This document shows, one piece after another, positions 1 to 6,054 of a stretch of DNA of 6,384 nt. The stretch covers positions 1 to 6,384 of the forward strand of contig JAAWDB010000007.1 of the NCBI GenBank assembly GCA_022793555.1. Direction: 5' to 3'. Below the pieces are notes generated by a model that was not told the DNA's origin, did not search any database, and saw only the letters and a program-made list of their open reading frames with translations. The translations under genes were made by a program, and so were the position numbers. Source of the DNA: Bacilli bacterium (GTDB lineage Bacteria > Bacillota_I > Bacilli_A > RF39 > UBA660). The stretch's first letter is position 1, and each line of letters starts with the position of its first letter.

Positions 1-36
1 GATGTTATGGAGACAAATTTAGCTACTGTAGAATAA
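1..36 (+). CDS. Possible 3' end of an upstream gene (last 11 codons)
   Basis: Frame 1 is open from the window edge and reads DVMETNLATVE before a TAA stop at 34-36. The stop lies inside the hairpin of the terminator at 23-49, the same arrangement as at the end of the 550-residue gene further on, which mildly supports a real gene end. Eleven codons are too few to assign a family, and frame 3 is also open here. The claim rests only on the stop and terminator geometry. Confidence 0.25.
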   Translation, partial: DVMETNLATVE

Positions 37-49
37 CAGTAGTTTTTTT
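23..49 (+). terminator. Intrinsic terminator upstream of hpf
   Basis: A 7-bp perfect stem (CTACTGT at 23-29 with ACAGTAG at 36-42) closes a 6-nt loop and is followed directly by seven T residues (43-49). This is a standard Rho-independent terminator on the plus strand. It ends the transcript of whatever gene lies left of the window and separates it from hpf. Confidence 0.75.
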
Positions 50-59
50 CTTATGCTTT

Positions 60-68
60 TGCTATACT
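60..68 (+). promoter_or_regulatory. Extended -10 promoter of hpf
   Basis: TGC-TATACT is an extended -10 element (TG at 60-61, hexamer at 63-68). No good -35 hexamer sits 16-18 bp upstream, where the terminator T-run lies. The predicted start near 75 would leave a leader of only about 14 nt, with the Shine-Dalgarno sequence AGGAAGG (75-81) almost at the 5' end. Confidence 0.5.
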
Positions 69-88
69 TAAAATAGGAAGGTGAATAA

Positions 89-622
89 ATGAAATTAAAT
101 ATTCGTGGAGATAAAGTAGAAATTACCGAAGCTATAAAAAATCAAGTGACAGAAAAATTAAAAAAATTAGATAACTACTTTGAGAATCCAGAAGAAATAA
201 CTGCAAATGTATTAATTCGTATAAATGGAACAAGTCAAAAAATTGAAGTAACCGTACCAACTAAACGTTTTACTTTAAGAGCAGAAGAATCAACTGAAGA
301 CCTATATGCAGCCATTAATCTAGTTATCGATAAACTAGAAAGACAAATTAGAAAAAATAAAACAAGATTAAATCGTAAATTTAAAAATAATATAGTTTCT
401 GAGATGAATATGACATTTGAAATAACAGACGAAGAAGCTACAGAGAAGAAAATAATGCGTCGCAAAGACTTTGAAATGAAACCAATGGACGAAGAAGAAG
501 CTATACTACAAATGGAATTATTGGGACATGATTTCTTTATTTTCAAAAATGAATCGGAAGAATGTACTTCAGTAGTTTACAAAAGAAAAAATGATACTTA
601 TGGAATTATAAACGTAAAATAA
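89..622 (+). CDS. hpf: Ribosome hibernation promoting factor, long form
   Basis: This is a 177-residue HPF of the long type. In this family the N-terminal S30AE domain binds the decoding region of the 30S subunit, and the C-terminal domain dimerises to join two 70S ribosomes into inactive 100S particles during stress or stationary phase. Residues 1 to about 100 form the S30AE domain, including the helix around ESTEDLYAAINLVIDKLERQ (67-86) and a basic stretch 84-99. A charged linker follows to about 125. The C-terminal domain carries the family signature KPMDEEEAILQMELLGHDFF (131-150) and a final VVYKRKNDTYGII (162-174). Length is normal for Bacillota. The start is supported by AGGAAGG 7 nt upstream. 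It is a cytoplasmic protein and lies upstream of secA as is common in Bacillota, but with one extra gene between. Confidence 0.96.
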   Translation: MKLNIRGDKVEITEAIKNQVTEKLKKLDNYFENPEEITANVLIRINGTSQKIEVTVPTKRFTLRAEESTEDLYAAINLVIDKLERQIRKNKTRLNRKFKNNIVSEMNMTFEITDEEATEKKIMRRKDFEMKPMDEEEAILQMELLGHDFFIFKNESEECTSVVYKRKNDTYGIINVK

Positions 623-662
623 GGAAAAATGTAAAAGTTTTTCTTTTCTTTTGCGAAAAAAG

Positions 663-671
663 TGTTACAAT
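663..671 (+). promoter_or_regulatory. Extended -10 promoter of the 550-residue gene
   Basis: TGT-TACAAT (TG at 663-664, hexamer 666-671) matches an extended -10. No convincing -35 lies at the right distance, since TTGCGA at 651-656 is far too close. The start would fall near 678, just before the Shine-Dalgarno sequence AAAGGAG (681-687). No clear terminator follows hpf, so read-through from hpf is also possible. Confidence 0.5.
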
Positions 672-699
672 AGCTTTCAAAAAGGAGTTTTTATAATTT

Positions 700-2352
700 A
701 TGAAAGAAAAAAAAGGTGAGACGAATAATCCATTAAATCAAATGAAAAGTGAATTACATTATGATTCAAGAAATAATCGTTATATGATATATACTACTAC
801 ATATGAAAAGGAACAATATCGAAAGAAATCGCAAAAAAGCTTTTTTTTAACATTACTCTCAAAAACGGCTTTTATAGGCCTTTGTTGCTATATGTTTATC
901 CCTAATAAAAATAATTTTTCAAATTGGGATGAAACACGTATCAAAATACAAAATGCATTGGATTCTGATGGAAACCTAGGTTTAGTACAATATGAAATAA
1001 TGTCATATATCGAAAATAATAAACAAATAGATAAAGAATCCTTTGAAACGATTTACAATTATTTCTTTATAAAATATAAAAAAGAAATCGATTCATCAGA
1101 TATTCGAAACATTATTGATTTAATAAGTAAGGATTATTATACAATACTCACTCAAAATACATTATTAAATGATTGCTTTTCATCAATTATAAATGCTCAA
1201 GAACATAAATATAGTGGGTCCATCCGCTTGTCAATAATTTGTGATATTCTAGGTAAAGAAGAAACCATTTATTTGCTATTAACGAATCAAGAACAAACTG
1301 TATATGATCGGTTAAAACAAAAGTTAAATGTTACGGAAGAAGAATTTCAAGATTTTCTAGTAGATTTGAATAAATTAAATGAAATTTCTAACGGAATACC
1401 AGTAGGAAATTATAATTTCTATGCAATTACTAAAACTATTATTTCTAAATATTCTAAAGTTTCAATAGAGAAAACACTTCTAATGAAAATGTTAGAAGAA
1501 CAAACCATGCAAGAATTTATACCTGTAGGTTCTTTCTTTACTAGAACTATGAGTGATTATCCATTAAGAATCAATAATCGATATATGAAAGAATCGGAAA
1601 TTTTAGTAAATCAAAGTTTATCTCAAATTGAGGATCTTCCAAATATTGCAACGACTATTTTTCAAAACAAACGTTTTTATATGGATGAGGATTTAAGCAC
1701 AATAATAAGTTTTTTACCAAATTGTTCAGAAAAACTTGTCTATGGTTTACAAAATAATGATACTAGGTCTATTCAATTTTTCTTAGATAAATATATAGAA
1801 AATCTTTTTAGTAAAGATATTTCTTTAAATGAAGTATGCGAAATAAATACTATCTTAGAGTATTTAAAGAAAATCCATTTAAATGCTAAAGTTCCAGTTA
1901 CTTTTAAAGATAACTTTGAAAATAGTACAAAAAGTGTTTTTGTATTTAAAGGAAAAGAAAATTATAGTTTTTTGATAAACAAAGAAAGTATAGAATTTGA
2001 AAAAATATTAGGACATATTCAAAAACAATTACCGACTACAATTTACTATCCATGTTATGAAGCAAAAGAAGATTCAGAAAGTAAAGATATTTCTTGGATT
2101 ATTCAAATACCTAAAGAGGATAGTGATATTATTCCGATTGTATTAATACAAGATGAATTTGGGCAAGTTAAAACAGTCTTATGGGAAGATTTGGTAAATG
2201 AAGCTAAAATTATAGAAGATGAAAATAATGTTACTTATTATATAAATGGTATCGAAAATGGTAGAATTGCCGTTGCAATTTCCATAGATGAGTATTTAAA
2301 GGTAAAAGACAAAAGTATTTCGCGCCGAAAAGAAAAGAACTATGATGATTGA
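700..2352 (+). CDS. Single-pass membrane protein of unknown function (550 aa)
   Basis: I do not recognise a family. The first 47 residues are hydrophilic and end in a basic patch (RKKSQK, 41-46). One hydrophobic segment follows at about 48-67 (FFLTLLSKTAFIGLCCYMFI), interrupted by Lys55. Positive residues before it suggest the N-terminus is inside and about 480 residues are outside. Cys62 and Cys63 do not sit in a proper lipobox (Leu61 or Cys62 at -1) and the N-region is too long, so a lipoprotein is unlikely. Residues 70-390 look mainly alpha-helical, rich in Lys, Asn, Ile and Glu. About 395-540 looks mixed alpha/beta. No catalytic motif was seen. The ATG has AAAGGAG 12 nt upstream, a slightly long spacing. 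The gene lies between hpf and secA, and a strong hairpin covers its TGA stop. A role in the cell envelope or in secretion is only a guess from position. Confidence 0.88.
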   Translation: MKEKKGETNNPLNQMKSELHYDSRNNRYMIYTTTYEKEQYRKKSQKSFFLTLLSKTAFIGLCCYMFIPNKNNFSNWDETRIKIQNALDSDGNLGLVQYEIMSYIENNKQIDKESFETIYNYFFIKYKKEIDSSDIRNIIDLISKDYYTILTQNTLLNDCFSSIINAQEHKYSGSIRLSIICDILGKEETIYLLLTNQEQTVYDRLKQKLNVTEEEFQDFLVDLNKLNEISNGIPVGNYNFYAITKTIISKYSKVSIEKTLLMKMLEEQTMQEFIPVGSFFTRTMSDYPLRINNRYMKESEILVNQSLSQIEDLPNIATTIFQNKRFYMDEDLSTIISFLPNCSEKLVYGLQNNDTRSIQFFLDKYIENLFSKDISLNEVCEINTILEYLKKIHLNAKVPVTFKDNFENSTKSVFVFKGKENYSFLINKESIEFEKILGHIQKQLPTTIYYPCYEAKEDSESKDISWIIQIPKEDSDIIPIVLIQDEFGQVKTVLWEDLVNEAKIIEDENNVTYYINGIENGRIAVAISIDEYLKVKDKSISRRKEKNYDD

Positions 2353-2363
2353 TAGTTCTTTTC
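2332..2363 (+). terminator. Hairpin terminator overlapping the stop of the 550-residue gene
   Basis: GAAAAGAACTAT (2332-2343) pairs perfectly with ATAGTTCTTTTC (2352-2363), a 12-bp stem with an 8-nt loop. The GC-containing core GAACTAT/ATAGTTC followed by CTTTTCATT fits an intrinsic terminator whose T-run can also pair with the upstream A-run, so it may work in both directions. The left arm is coding and the TGA stop (2350-2352) runs from the loop into the right arm, so a ribosome finishing the gene would hold the hairpin open. Confidence 0.65.
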
Positions 2364-2407
2364 ATTATAAGAAAAATGCGTTAAAATAACAATTATAATG
2401 AGAACAA

Positions 2408-2428
2408 AAGAAAAATACTATTTTTCTT
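2408..2428 (+). repeat. AT-rich inverted repeat upstream of secA
   Basis: AAGAAAAATA (2408-2417) and TATTTTTCTT (2419-2428) are perfect complements around a single C. As RNA this gives a 9-bp, A/U-dominated stem with an ACT loop and a U-rich 3' side, a weak second terminator for transcripts entering from the left. A direct copy of the left arm, AAGAAAAAT, lies at 2369-2377 and could pair with the same right arm instead. Confidence 0.5.
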
Positions 2429-2435
2429 AGGATTA

Positions 2436-2444
2436 TGATAAAAT
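2436..2444 (+). promoter_or_regulatory. Extended -10 promoter of secA
   Basis: TGA-TAAAAT (2436-2444) fits an extended -10, and TATGAT at 2434-2439 overlaps it as an alternative. No recognisable -35 lies upstream, where the AT-rich inverted repeat sits. The predicted start near 2451 leaves a leader of roughly 16 nt. Confidence 0.45.
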
Positions 2445-2453
2445 ACATGTGAT

Positions 2454-2459
2454 GGAGGG
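2454..2459 (+). promoter_or_regulatory. Ribosome binding site that fixes the secA start
   Basis: GGAGGG lies 7 nt before ATG 2467. Two earlier in-frame start codons, GTG 2449 and ATG 2452, lie upstream of or against this site and have no Shine-Dalgarno sequence of their own. This selects 2467 as the start. Confidence 0.85.
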
Positions 2460-2466
2460 TAAAACT

Positions 2467-4953
2467 ATGGGATTATTTAGAAAACTAATAGACTCAGAAT
2501 ACAAAGAATTAAAAAGATTTGAAGCTTTAGCAAACGAAGTAGTTGCTTTAGAAGAAAAGATAAGTAAATTATCTGATGAGGAATTAAAAAATAAAACAAA
2601 CGAATTTAAAGAAAGACTAGCAAATGGTGAAACGCTAGATGATATTTTAGTAGAAGCTTATGCTGTTGTTAGAGAAGCAGATTATCGTGTAATTGGAGAA
2701 AAGCCTTATTTTGTTCAAATTTTAGGTGGTTTAGCAATTCATTATGGTAATATTGCCGAAATGAAAACAGGAGAAGGAAAAACATTAACCGAAACTATGC
2801 CAGCTTATTTAAATGCATTAACCGAAGAAGGCGTACACATAATTACTGTAAATGAGTTCCTTGCAAAACGTGACTCAGAGTGGATGGGAAATATTTTTGA
2901 ATTCTTAGGTTTAACTACTGGCTTAAATTTACGTGAAATGAGTTCAAAAGAAAAACAAGAAGCATATAACGCTGATATATTATATTCAACCAATAGTGAA
3001 ATCGGATTTGACTATTTAAGAGATAACATGGTAGTTCAAGCATCGGATCGTGTACAAAGACCATTAAACTTTTGTATTGTCGATGAAGTTGACTCAATTT
3101 TAATTGATGAAGCACGTACCCCATTAATCATTTCTGGTGGTAAATCAAATACCAAAGATTTATATATGGATGCCAACGCTGCAGTTCAAAACCTTATCGA
3201 AAACGAAGATTATGATTTTGATCCAAAAACTAAAAATACATCTTTAATGGAAAATGGTGTAGCAAAAGTAGAACAATATTTTCATATTAATAACTTATAC
3301 GATTTAGAAAACTCAGCATTAGTTCATCATGTAAATCAAGCACTAAAAGCAAATTATGCATTTAAAAAAGATGTAGATTACGTTGTAGATAATAATGAAG
3401 TTATTATCGTTGATCAATTTACAGGACGTTTAATGAAAGGTCGTCAATTTAGTGAAGGATTACATCAAGCGATTGAAGCAAAAGAAAATGTTAAAATTAA
3501 TGAAGAAACCAGAACGATGGCTACAATTACATTCCAAAATTTATTCCGTATGTATAAAAAATTATCTGGAATGACAGGTACAGCCAAAACAGAAGAAGAA
3601 GAATTCCGAAACATTTATAATATGTATGTTATTCAAATTCCTACCAATAAACCAGTAATTCGTGAAGATCGTGCAGATTTACTTTATTCTAATATGGCAG
3701 GAAAATACGAAGCGATTGTTGAAACAATCAAAGAAATTCATAAAACAGGTCAACCAATTCTTGTGGGTACAATTTCTGTAGAGGCTAATGAATATTTAGG
3801 ATCTTTATTAACAAAAGCCAAATTAAAACATGAAATTCTAAATGCCAAAAATCATGCTCGTGAAGCTGAAATTATCGCTAAAGCAGGAGAAAAAGGTGCT
3901 ATTACTATAGCTACGAATATGGCTGGACGTGGTACAGACATAAAACTTGGAGAAGGCGTAAGAGAACTTGGAGGACTTTGTGTTATAGGTACAGAACGTC
4001 ATGAATCACGCCGTATAGATAACCAATTACGTGGTCGTGCAGGACGTCAAGGAGATCCAGGAATGAGTCAATTCTTTGTATCGTTTGAAGATGAATTGAT
4101 GCGTCGTTTTGGAACTGATAAAGTAAAAAGAATGGTTGAAGCCTTAGGAATGGTTGGAACTCAAGCAATTCGTTCAAAATCATTAACTAGAAGTATTGAA
4201 TCTGCTCAAAAGAAAGTAGAAGGAAATAACTTCGATATGCGTAAGAGTTTACTAGATTATGACAATGTAGTAAATGAACAACGTTTAATTATTTATGAAA
4301 AAAGAAATGAAGTATTAGAACAAGATAGTATTCATGAAAGTATTAAAGATACATTTAAAAATACAATTACGAATATAGTTGAAAGTCATATTGCTCCAGA
4401 AGGTTACCTAACAGATAATGATAAACAAGAAATTATTGAATATGTAAATACCAACTTCATTAAAGGTGAGAAACTAGCAGTTGAAGAATTAAAAGATAAA
4501 AAAGAAGAAGAGATTATCGATTTATTATTTAATAGAGTTAACGAAGATTATGAGGAAAAAATTAAAGATGCTCCTGCTTTTGAAGAATTTGAAAAAGCGA
4601 TCACTTTACGAGTAATCGATTCTTTATGGGTAAATCACTTAAATGAAATGGAACATTTAAAAGATGGAATCATGTTAAGAGGATATGGCCAAACGAATCC
4701 ACTTCAAGCTTATACCATGGAAGGATACGAACTTTTTGAACGTTTATTAGATAAAATTGATAGTGATGTTGCACAGTTTTTGCTAAAAGCAGAGATTGAA
4801 CAAAATGTCGAAAGAAAACAAGTGATTCAAGGTAGCGCTAATGATGGAAAAGAAAAAGTTGGTCACACAGTTAAGAACGACAAAAAAGTAGGACGTAATG
4901 ATATGTGTCCTTGTGGATCAGGTAAGAAATATAAACAATGTTGTGGTAAGTAG
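2467..4953 (+). CDS. secA: Preprotein translocase ATPase SecA
   Basis: SecA is the cytoplasmic motor that uses ATP to push unfolded preproteins through the SecYEG channel. From the ATG at 2467 it has 828 residues, the usual length in Bacillota (about 840 in Bacillus). The start gives the typical [10 protein letters not shown]. In order: PYFVQILGG (80-88), Walker [11 protein letters not shown] (99-108), Walker [18 protein letters not shown] (205-221), [13 protein letters not shown] (near 483-495) and the arginine-finger motif [14 protein letters not shown] (519-532). The conserved [20 protein letters not shown] lies in the helical wing and scaffold region. The tail ends in a SEC-C zinc motif, C-P-C-x8-C-C, using Cys814, 816, 825 and 826, which in the family binds zinc and contacts SecB or ribosomes. 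It has all motifs, so it is the housekeeping SecA and not a reduced SecA2. An intrinsic terminator follows, and prfB, the usual next gene in Bacillus, is absent. Confidence 0.98.
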   Translation: MGLFRKLIDSEYKELKRFEALANEVVALEEKISKLSDEELKNKTNEFKERLANGETLDDILVEAYAVVREADYRVIGEKPYFVQILGGLAIHYGNIAEMKTGEGKTLTETMPAYLNALTEEGVHIITVNEFLAKRDSEWMGNIFEFLGLTTGLNLREMSSKEKQEAYNADILYSTNSEIGFDYLRDNMVVQASDRVQRPLNFCIVDEVDSILIDEARTPLIISGGKSNTKDLYMDANAAVQNLIENEDYDFDPKTKNTSLMENGVAKVEQYFHINNLYDLENSALVHHVNQALKANYAFKKDVDYVVDNNEVIIVDQFTGRLMKGRQFSEGLHQAIEAKENVKINEETRTMATITFQNLFRMYKKLSGMTGTAKTEEEEFRNIYNMYVIQIPTNKPVIREDRADLLYSNMAGKYEAIVETIKEIHKTGQPILVGTISVEANEYLGSLLTKAKLKHEILNAKNHAREAEIIAKAGEKGAITIATNMAGRGTDIKLGEGVRELGGLCVIGTERHESRRIDNQLRGRAGRQGDPGMSQFFVSFEDELMRRFGTDKVKRMVEALGMVGTQAIRSKSLTRSIESAQKKVEGNNFDMRKSLLDYDNVVNEQRLIIYEKRNEVLEQDSIHESIKDTFKNTITNIVESHIAPEGYLTDNDKQEIIEYVNTNFIKGEKLAVEELKDKKEEEIIDLLFNRVNEDYEEKIKDAPAFEEFEKAITLRVIDSLWVNHLNEMEHLKDGIMLRGYGQTNPLQAYTMEGYELFERLLDKIDSDVAQFLLKAEIEQNVERKQVIQGSANDGKEKVGHTVKNDKKVGRNDMCPCGSGKKYKQCCGK

Positions 4954-4958
4954 TTTAG

Positions 4959-4983
4959 AAACCCTTTATTTACAAGGGTTTTT
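4959..4983 (+). terminator. Intrinsic terminator of secA
   Basis: AAACCCTT (4959-4966) pairs with AAGGGTTT (4974-4981), an 8-bp stem with a 7-nt loop, and the T-run continues to 4983. It starts 6 nt after the TAG stop. The A-run before and T-run after make it potentially bidirectional. Confidence 0.85.
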
Positions 4984-5217
4984 ATAATGATTGAAAGTTT
5001 TAAAGTTAATAAAATTTAGTGGAAAATTAACGAAAATGCCTCACTTTTTATATAATAATATCAATAAGCTTTGTTTAACACATTCATACTTAATTAATGA
5101 TACTAGATGTGCAACAGGGAAATATTCAAATCCTGAAAAAATAAATGGTTAGATAATTTTATAAAGAAAATGTACCACGTCTTTGAGGCGTGGATTTTTA
5201 TTTTTCTAAAAAAAGTG
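4984..5217. other. Stretch without a convincing gene between secA and the pnc operon
   Basis: No protein gene is supported. The best plus-strand frame runs from ATG 5036 to TAG 5150-5152 (38 codons, ending CATGKYSNPEKING), stays open upstream to 4991, and has no ribosome binding site. A weak promoter-like pair exists: TTAACG (5027-5032), 18 bp, TATAAT (5051-5056). A short hairpin can form between CAGG (5115-5118) and CCTG (5132-5135). The stretch ends in a clear terminator at 5175-5205, so something is probably transcribed: a small RNA, a very small gene, or the remains of a mobile element. Confidence 0.5.
5175..5205 (+). terminator. GC-rich intrinsic terminator before the pnc promoter
   Basis: CCACGTC (5175-5181) pairs with GGCGTGG (5187-5193) through six Watson-Crick pairs and one G-U, with a TTTGA loop, followed by ATTTTTATTTTT (5194-5205). 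It is the most GC-rich short element in the intergenic stretch and insulates the pnc promoter from upstream transcription. Similar CCACG...CGTGG hairpins occur at ends of IS200/IS605-type elements, so a transposon relic is an alternative reading. Confidence 0.75.
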
Positions 5218-5246
5218 TTGACAAACTCACTTGTTATTAATATTAT
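5218..5246 (+). promoter_or_regulatory. Near-consensus sigma-A promoter of the pncA-pncB operon
   Basis: A perfect -35 TTGACA (5218-5223), a spacer of exactly 17 bp and the -10 TATTAT (5241-5246) form the strongest promoter in the window. Transcription should begin near 5253, giving a leader of about 80 nt before pncA. Such a strong promoter overlapped by a palindrome suggests it is held down by a repressor. Confidence 0.85.
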
Positions 5247-5262
5247 GTTAATAACAAGTGAG
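5226..5262. promoter_or_regulatory. Palindromic operator overlapping the pnc promoter
   Basis: CTCACTTGTTATTAA (5226-5240) and TTAATAACAAGTGAG (5248-5262) are perfect 15-bp inverted repeats separated by 7 bp. The left arm lies wholly in the -35/-10 spacer, the -10 box lies in the central gap, and the right arm covers the predicted start site. A dimeric repressor bound here would exclude RNA polymerase. Regulators known to act on NAD salvage genes include NiaR and NrtR. I cannot match the site to either with confidence, and the regulator is not in the window. Confidence 0.8.
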
Positions 5263-5284
5263 AAAAAACTTGTTTAAAATTTAA

Positions 5285-5301
5285 TTTTGTTATTAACAAA
5301 A
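5285..5301. repeat. Second copy of the operator half-site in the pncA leader
   Basis: TTTTGTTATTAACAAAA is a perfect 17-bp palindrome centred on one T. It contains TTGTTATTAA (5287-5296), identical to ten bases of the left operator arm (5231-5240) and inverted in the right arm (5248-5257). A poorer copy, CTTGTTTAA, lies at 5269-5277. It could be an auxiliary repressor site downstream of the transcription start. As RNA it forms only a weak A/U stem. Confidence 0.6.
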
Positions 5302-5332
5302 AGATAAAAACAAAAAGAAAGAAGGAAATGAT

Positions 5333-6043
5333 ATGAGACTTATTGAATATGAAATGGAATATTTTGAAAATCAAAGAAAACAAGAACAATTAGAACAAGA
5401 GAGAATCCAAAAAGGAATATTAAATCCAGATGAAGTTGAAAAGGCATTATATATTATTGATATGAATAATGGATTTGTAAATTTTGGTGCAATGGCAAAT
5501 CCAGCATATAATGCTTTAGTACCAGAACAATTAAGAATGATTAAAAAAATTAGAAGAGAAAGGGGACAAATAAATTTCATATTAGAAGGACACAATAAAG
5601 ATGCATTAGAATTTAAAAGCTATCTTGAGCATTGCGTTATTGGTACTAAAGAAGCTGAATTAGTACCAGAGTTATTACCTGAACAATCTAAAGTAAATAC
5701 AAATACATATTATAAAAATTGTATTAATGGAATGCTTACAGGGGATGTAGTAAAAGATATTCAAAAATTAAAGGCATTAAGAGAAGTTATATTTGAAGGA
5801 GTATGTGCAGATTTATGTGTAATGGATTTTGCTAGAACTTATGCAAGATACTTAGATCAAATAAATAAAGAAGTGAAATTATTTGTTGTTAAAAATGCAA
5901 TAGATACTTTTGATGCACCAGGTCATAATAGACAAGAATGGTTAGATATAGCATACAAAGTAATGGCTCAAGCTGGAATTCATGTTGTTGAAAATTACGA
6001 AGAATTAGAAGCAAAAGAAAAGACTTTAGGTCTTAGAAGATAG
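5333..6043 (+). CDS. pncA: Nicotinamidase (isochorismatase-like cysteine hydrolase)
   Basis: PncA deamidates nicotinamide to nicotinate and ammonia, the first step of NAD salvage. The 236-residue protein shows the family triad: Asp43 in YIIDMNNGFV, Lys128 in the KNCINGM segment (Lys120 is an alternative), and Cys162 in GVCADLCV with the usual cis-peptide position at Val157-Cys158. The metal site, normally D-x-H plus a second His, reads E85-G-H87 and H100 in EHCVIGT, so Glu replaces Asp. About 35 charged residues precede the core, longer than most nicotinamidases. The ATG has AAGGAA 5 nt upstream, and an ATG at 5328 meets a stop after one more codon. pncB follows after 11 nt with its own ribosome binding site. 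All 13 Arg codons are AGA or AGG. The neighbouring pncB makes nicotinamidase much more likely than another isochorismatase-like hydrolase. Confidence 0.9.
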   Translation: MRLIEYEMEYFENQRKQEQLEQERIQKGILNPDEVEKALYIIDMNNGFVNFGAMANPAYNALVPEQLRMIKKIRRERGQINFILEGHNKDALEFKSYLEHCVIGTKEAELVPELLPEQSKVNTNTYYKNCINGMLTGDVVKDIQKLKALREVIFEGVCADLCVMDFARTYARYLDQINKEVKLFVVKNAIDTFDAPGHNRQEWLDIAYKVMAQAGIHVVENYEELEAKEKTLGLRR

Positions 6044-6054
6044 GAAGGAAAAAT

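Noticed and set aside
640..664. Possible terminator after hpf (CTTTT...AAAAAG)
   Set aside because: The pairing is almost only A-T with no stable core and no T-run after it, so it is weaker than the other hairpins and not convincing.
880..891. Lipobox in the 550-residue protein around Cys62 and Cys63
   Set aside because: Residue -1 would be Leu or Cys instead of Gly, Ala or Ser, and 47 hydrophilic residues precede the hydrophobic segment, which does not fit a lipoprotein signal.
700..2352. Mycoplasma-type genetic code suggested by the very low GC
   Set aside because: The 550-residue frame ends in TGA, which coincides with a terminator hairpin, and Trp is encoded by TGG, so the standard bacterial code fits.
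2449..2466. Longer secA beginning at GTG 2449 or ATG 2452
   Set aside because: The GGAGGG ribosome binding site lies inside this extension and is ideally placed for ATG 2467, which gives the normal MGLFRKL N-terminus of SecA.
2805..3124. Minus-strand open frames within secA
   Set aside because: They lie opposite a highly conserved SecA coding region, overlap each other, and have no family resemblance, so they are antisense shadows.
4987..5018. Start of prfB, which follows secA in Bacillus
   Set aside because: The frame from ATG 4987 stops after ten codons and shows no release factor similarity or frameshift site.
5111..5140. tRNA-like T-arm (TTCAAATCC with CAGGG upstream)
   Set aside because: The five bases before TTCAAAT cannot pair with the five after it, and no acceptor, D or anticodon arm fits around it.
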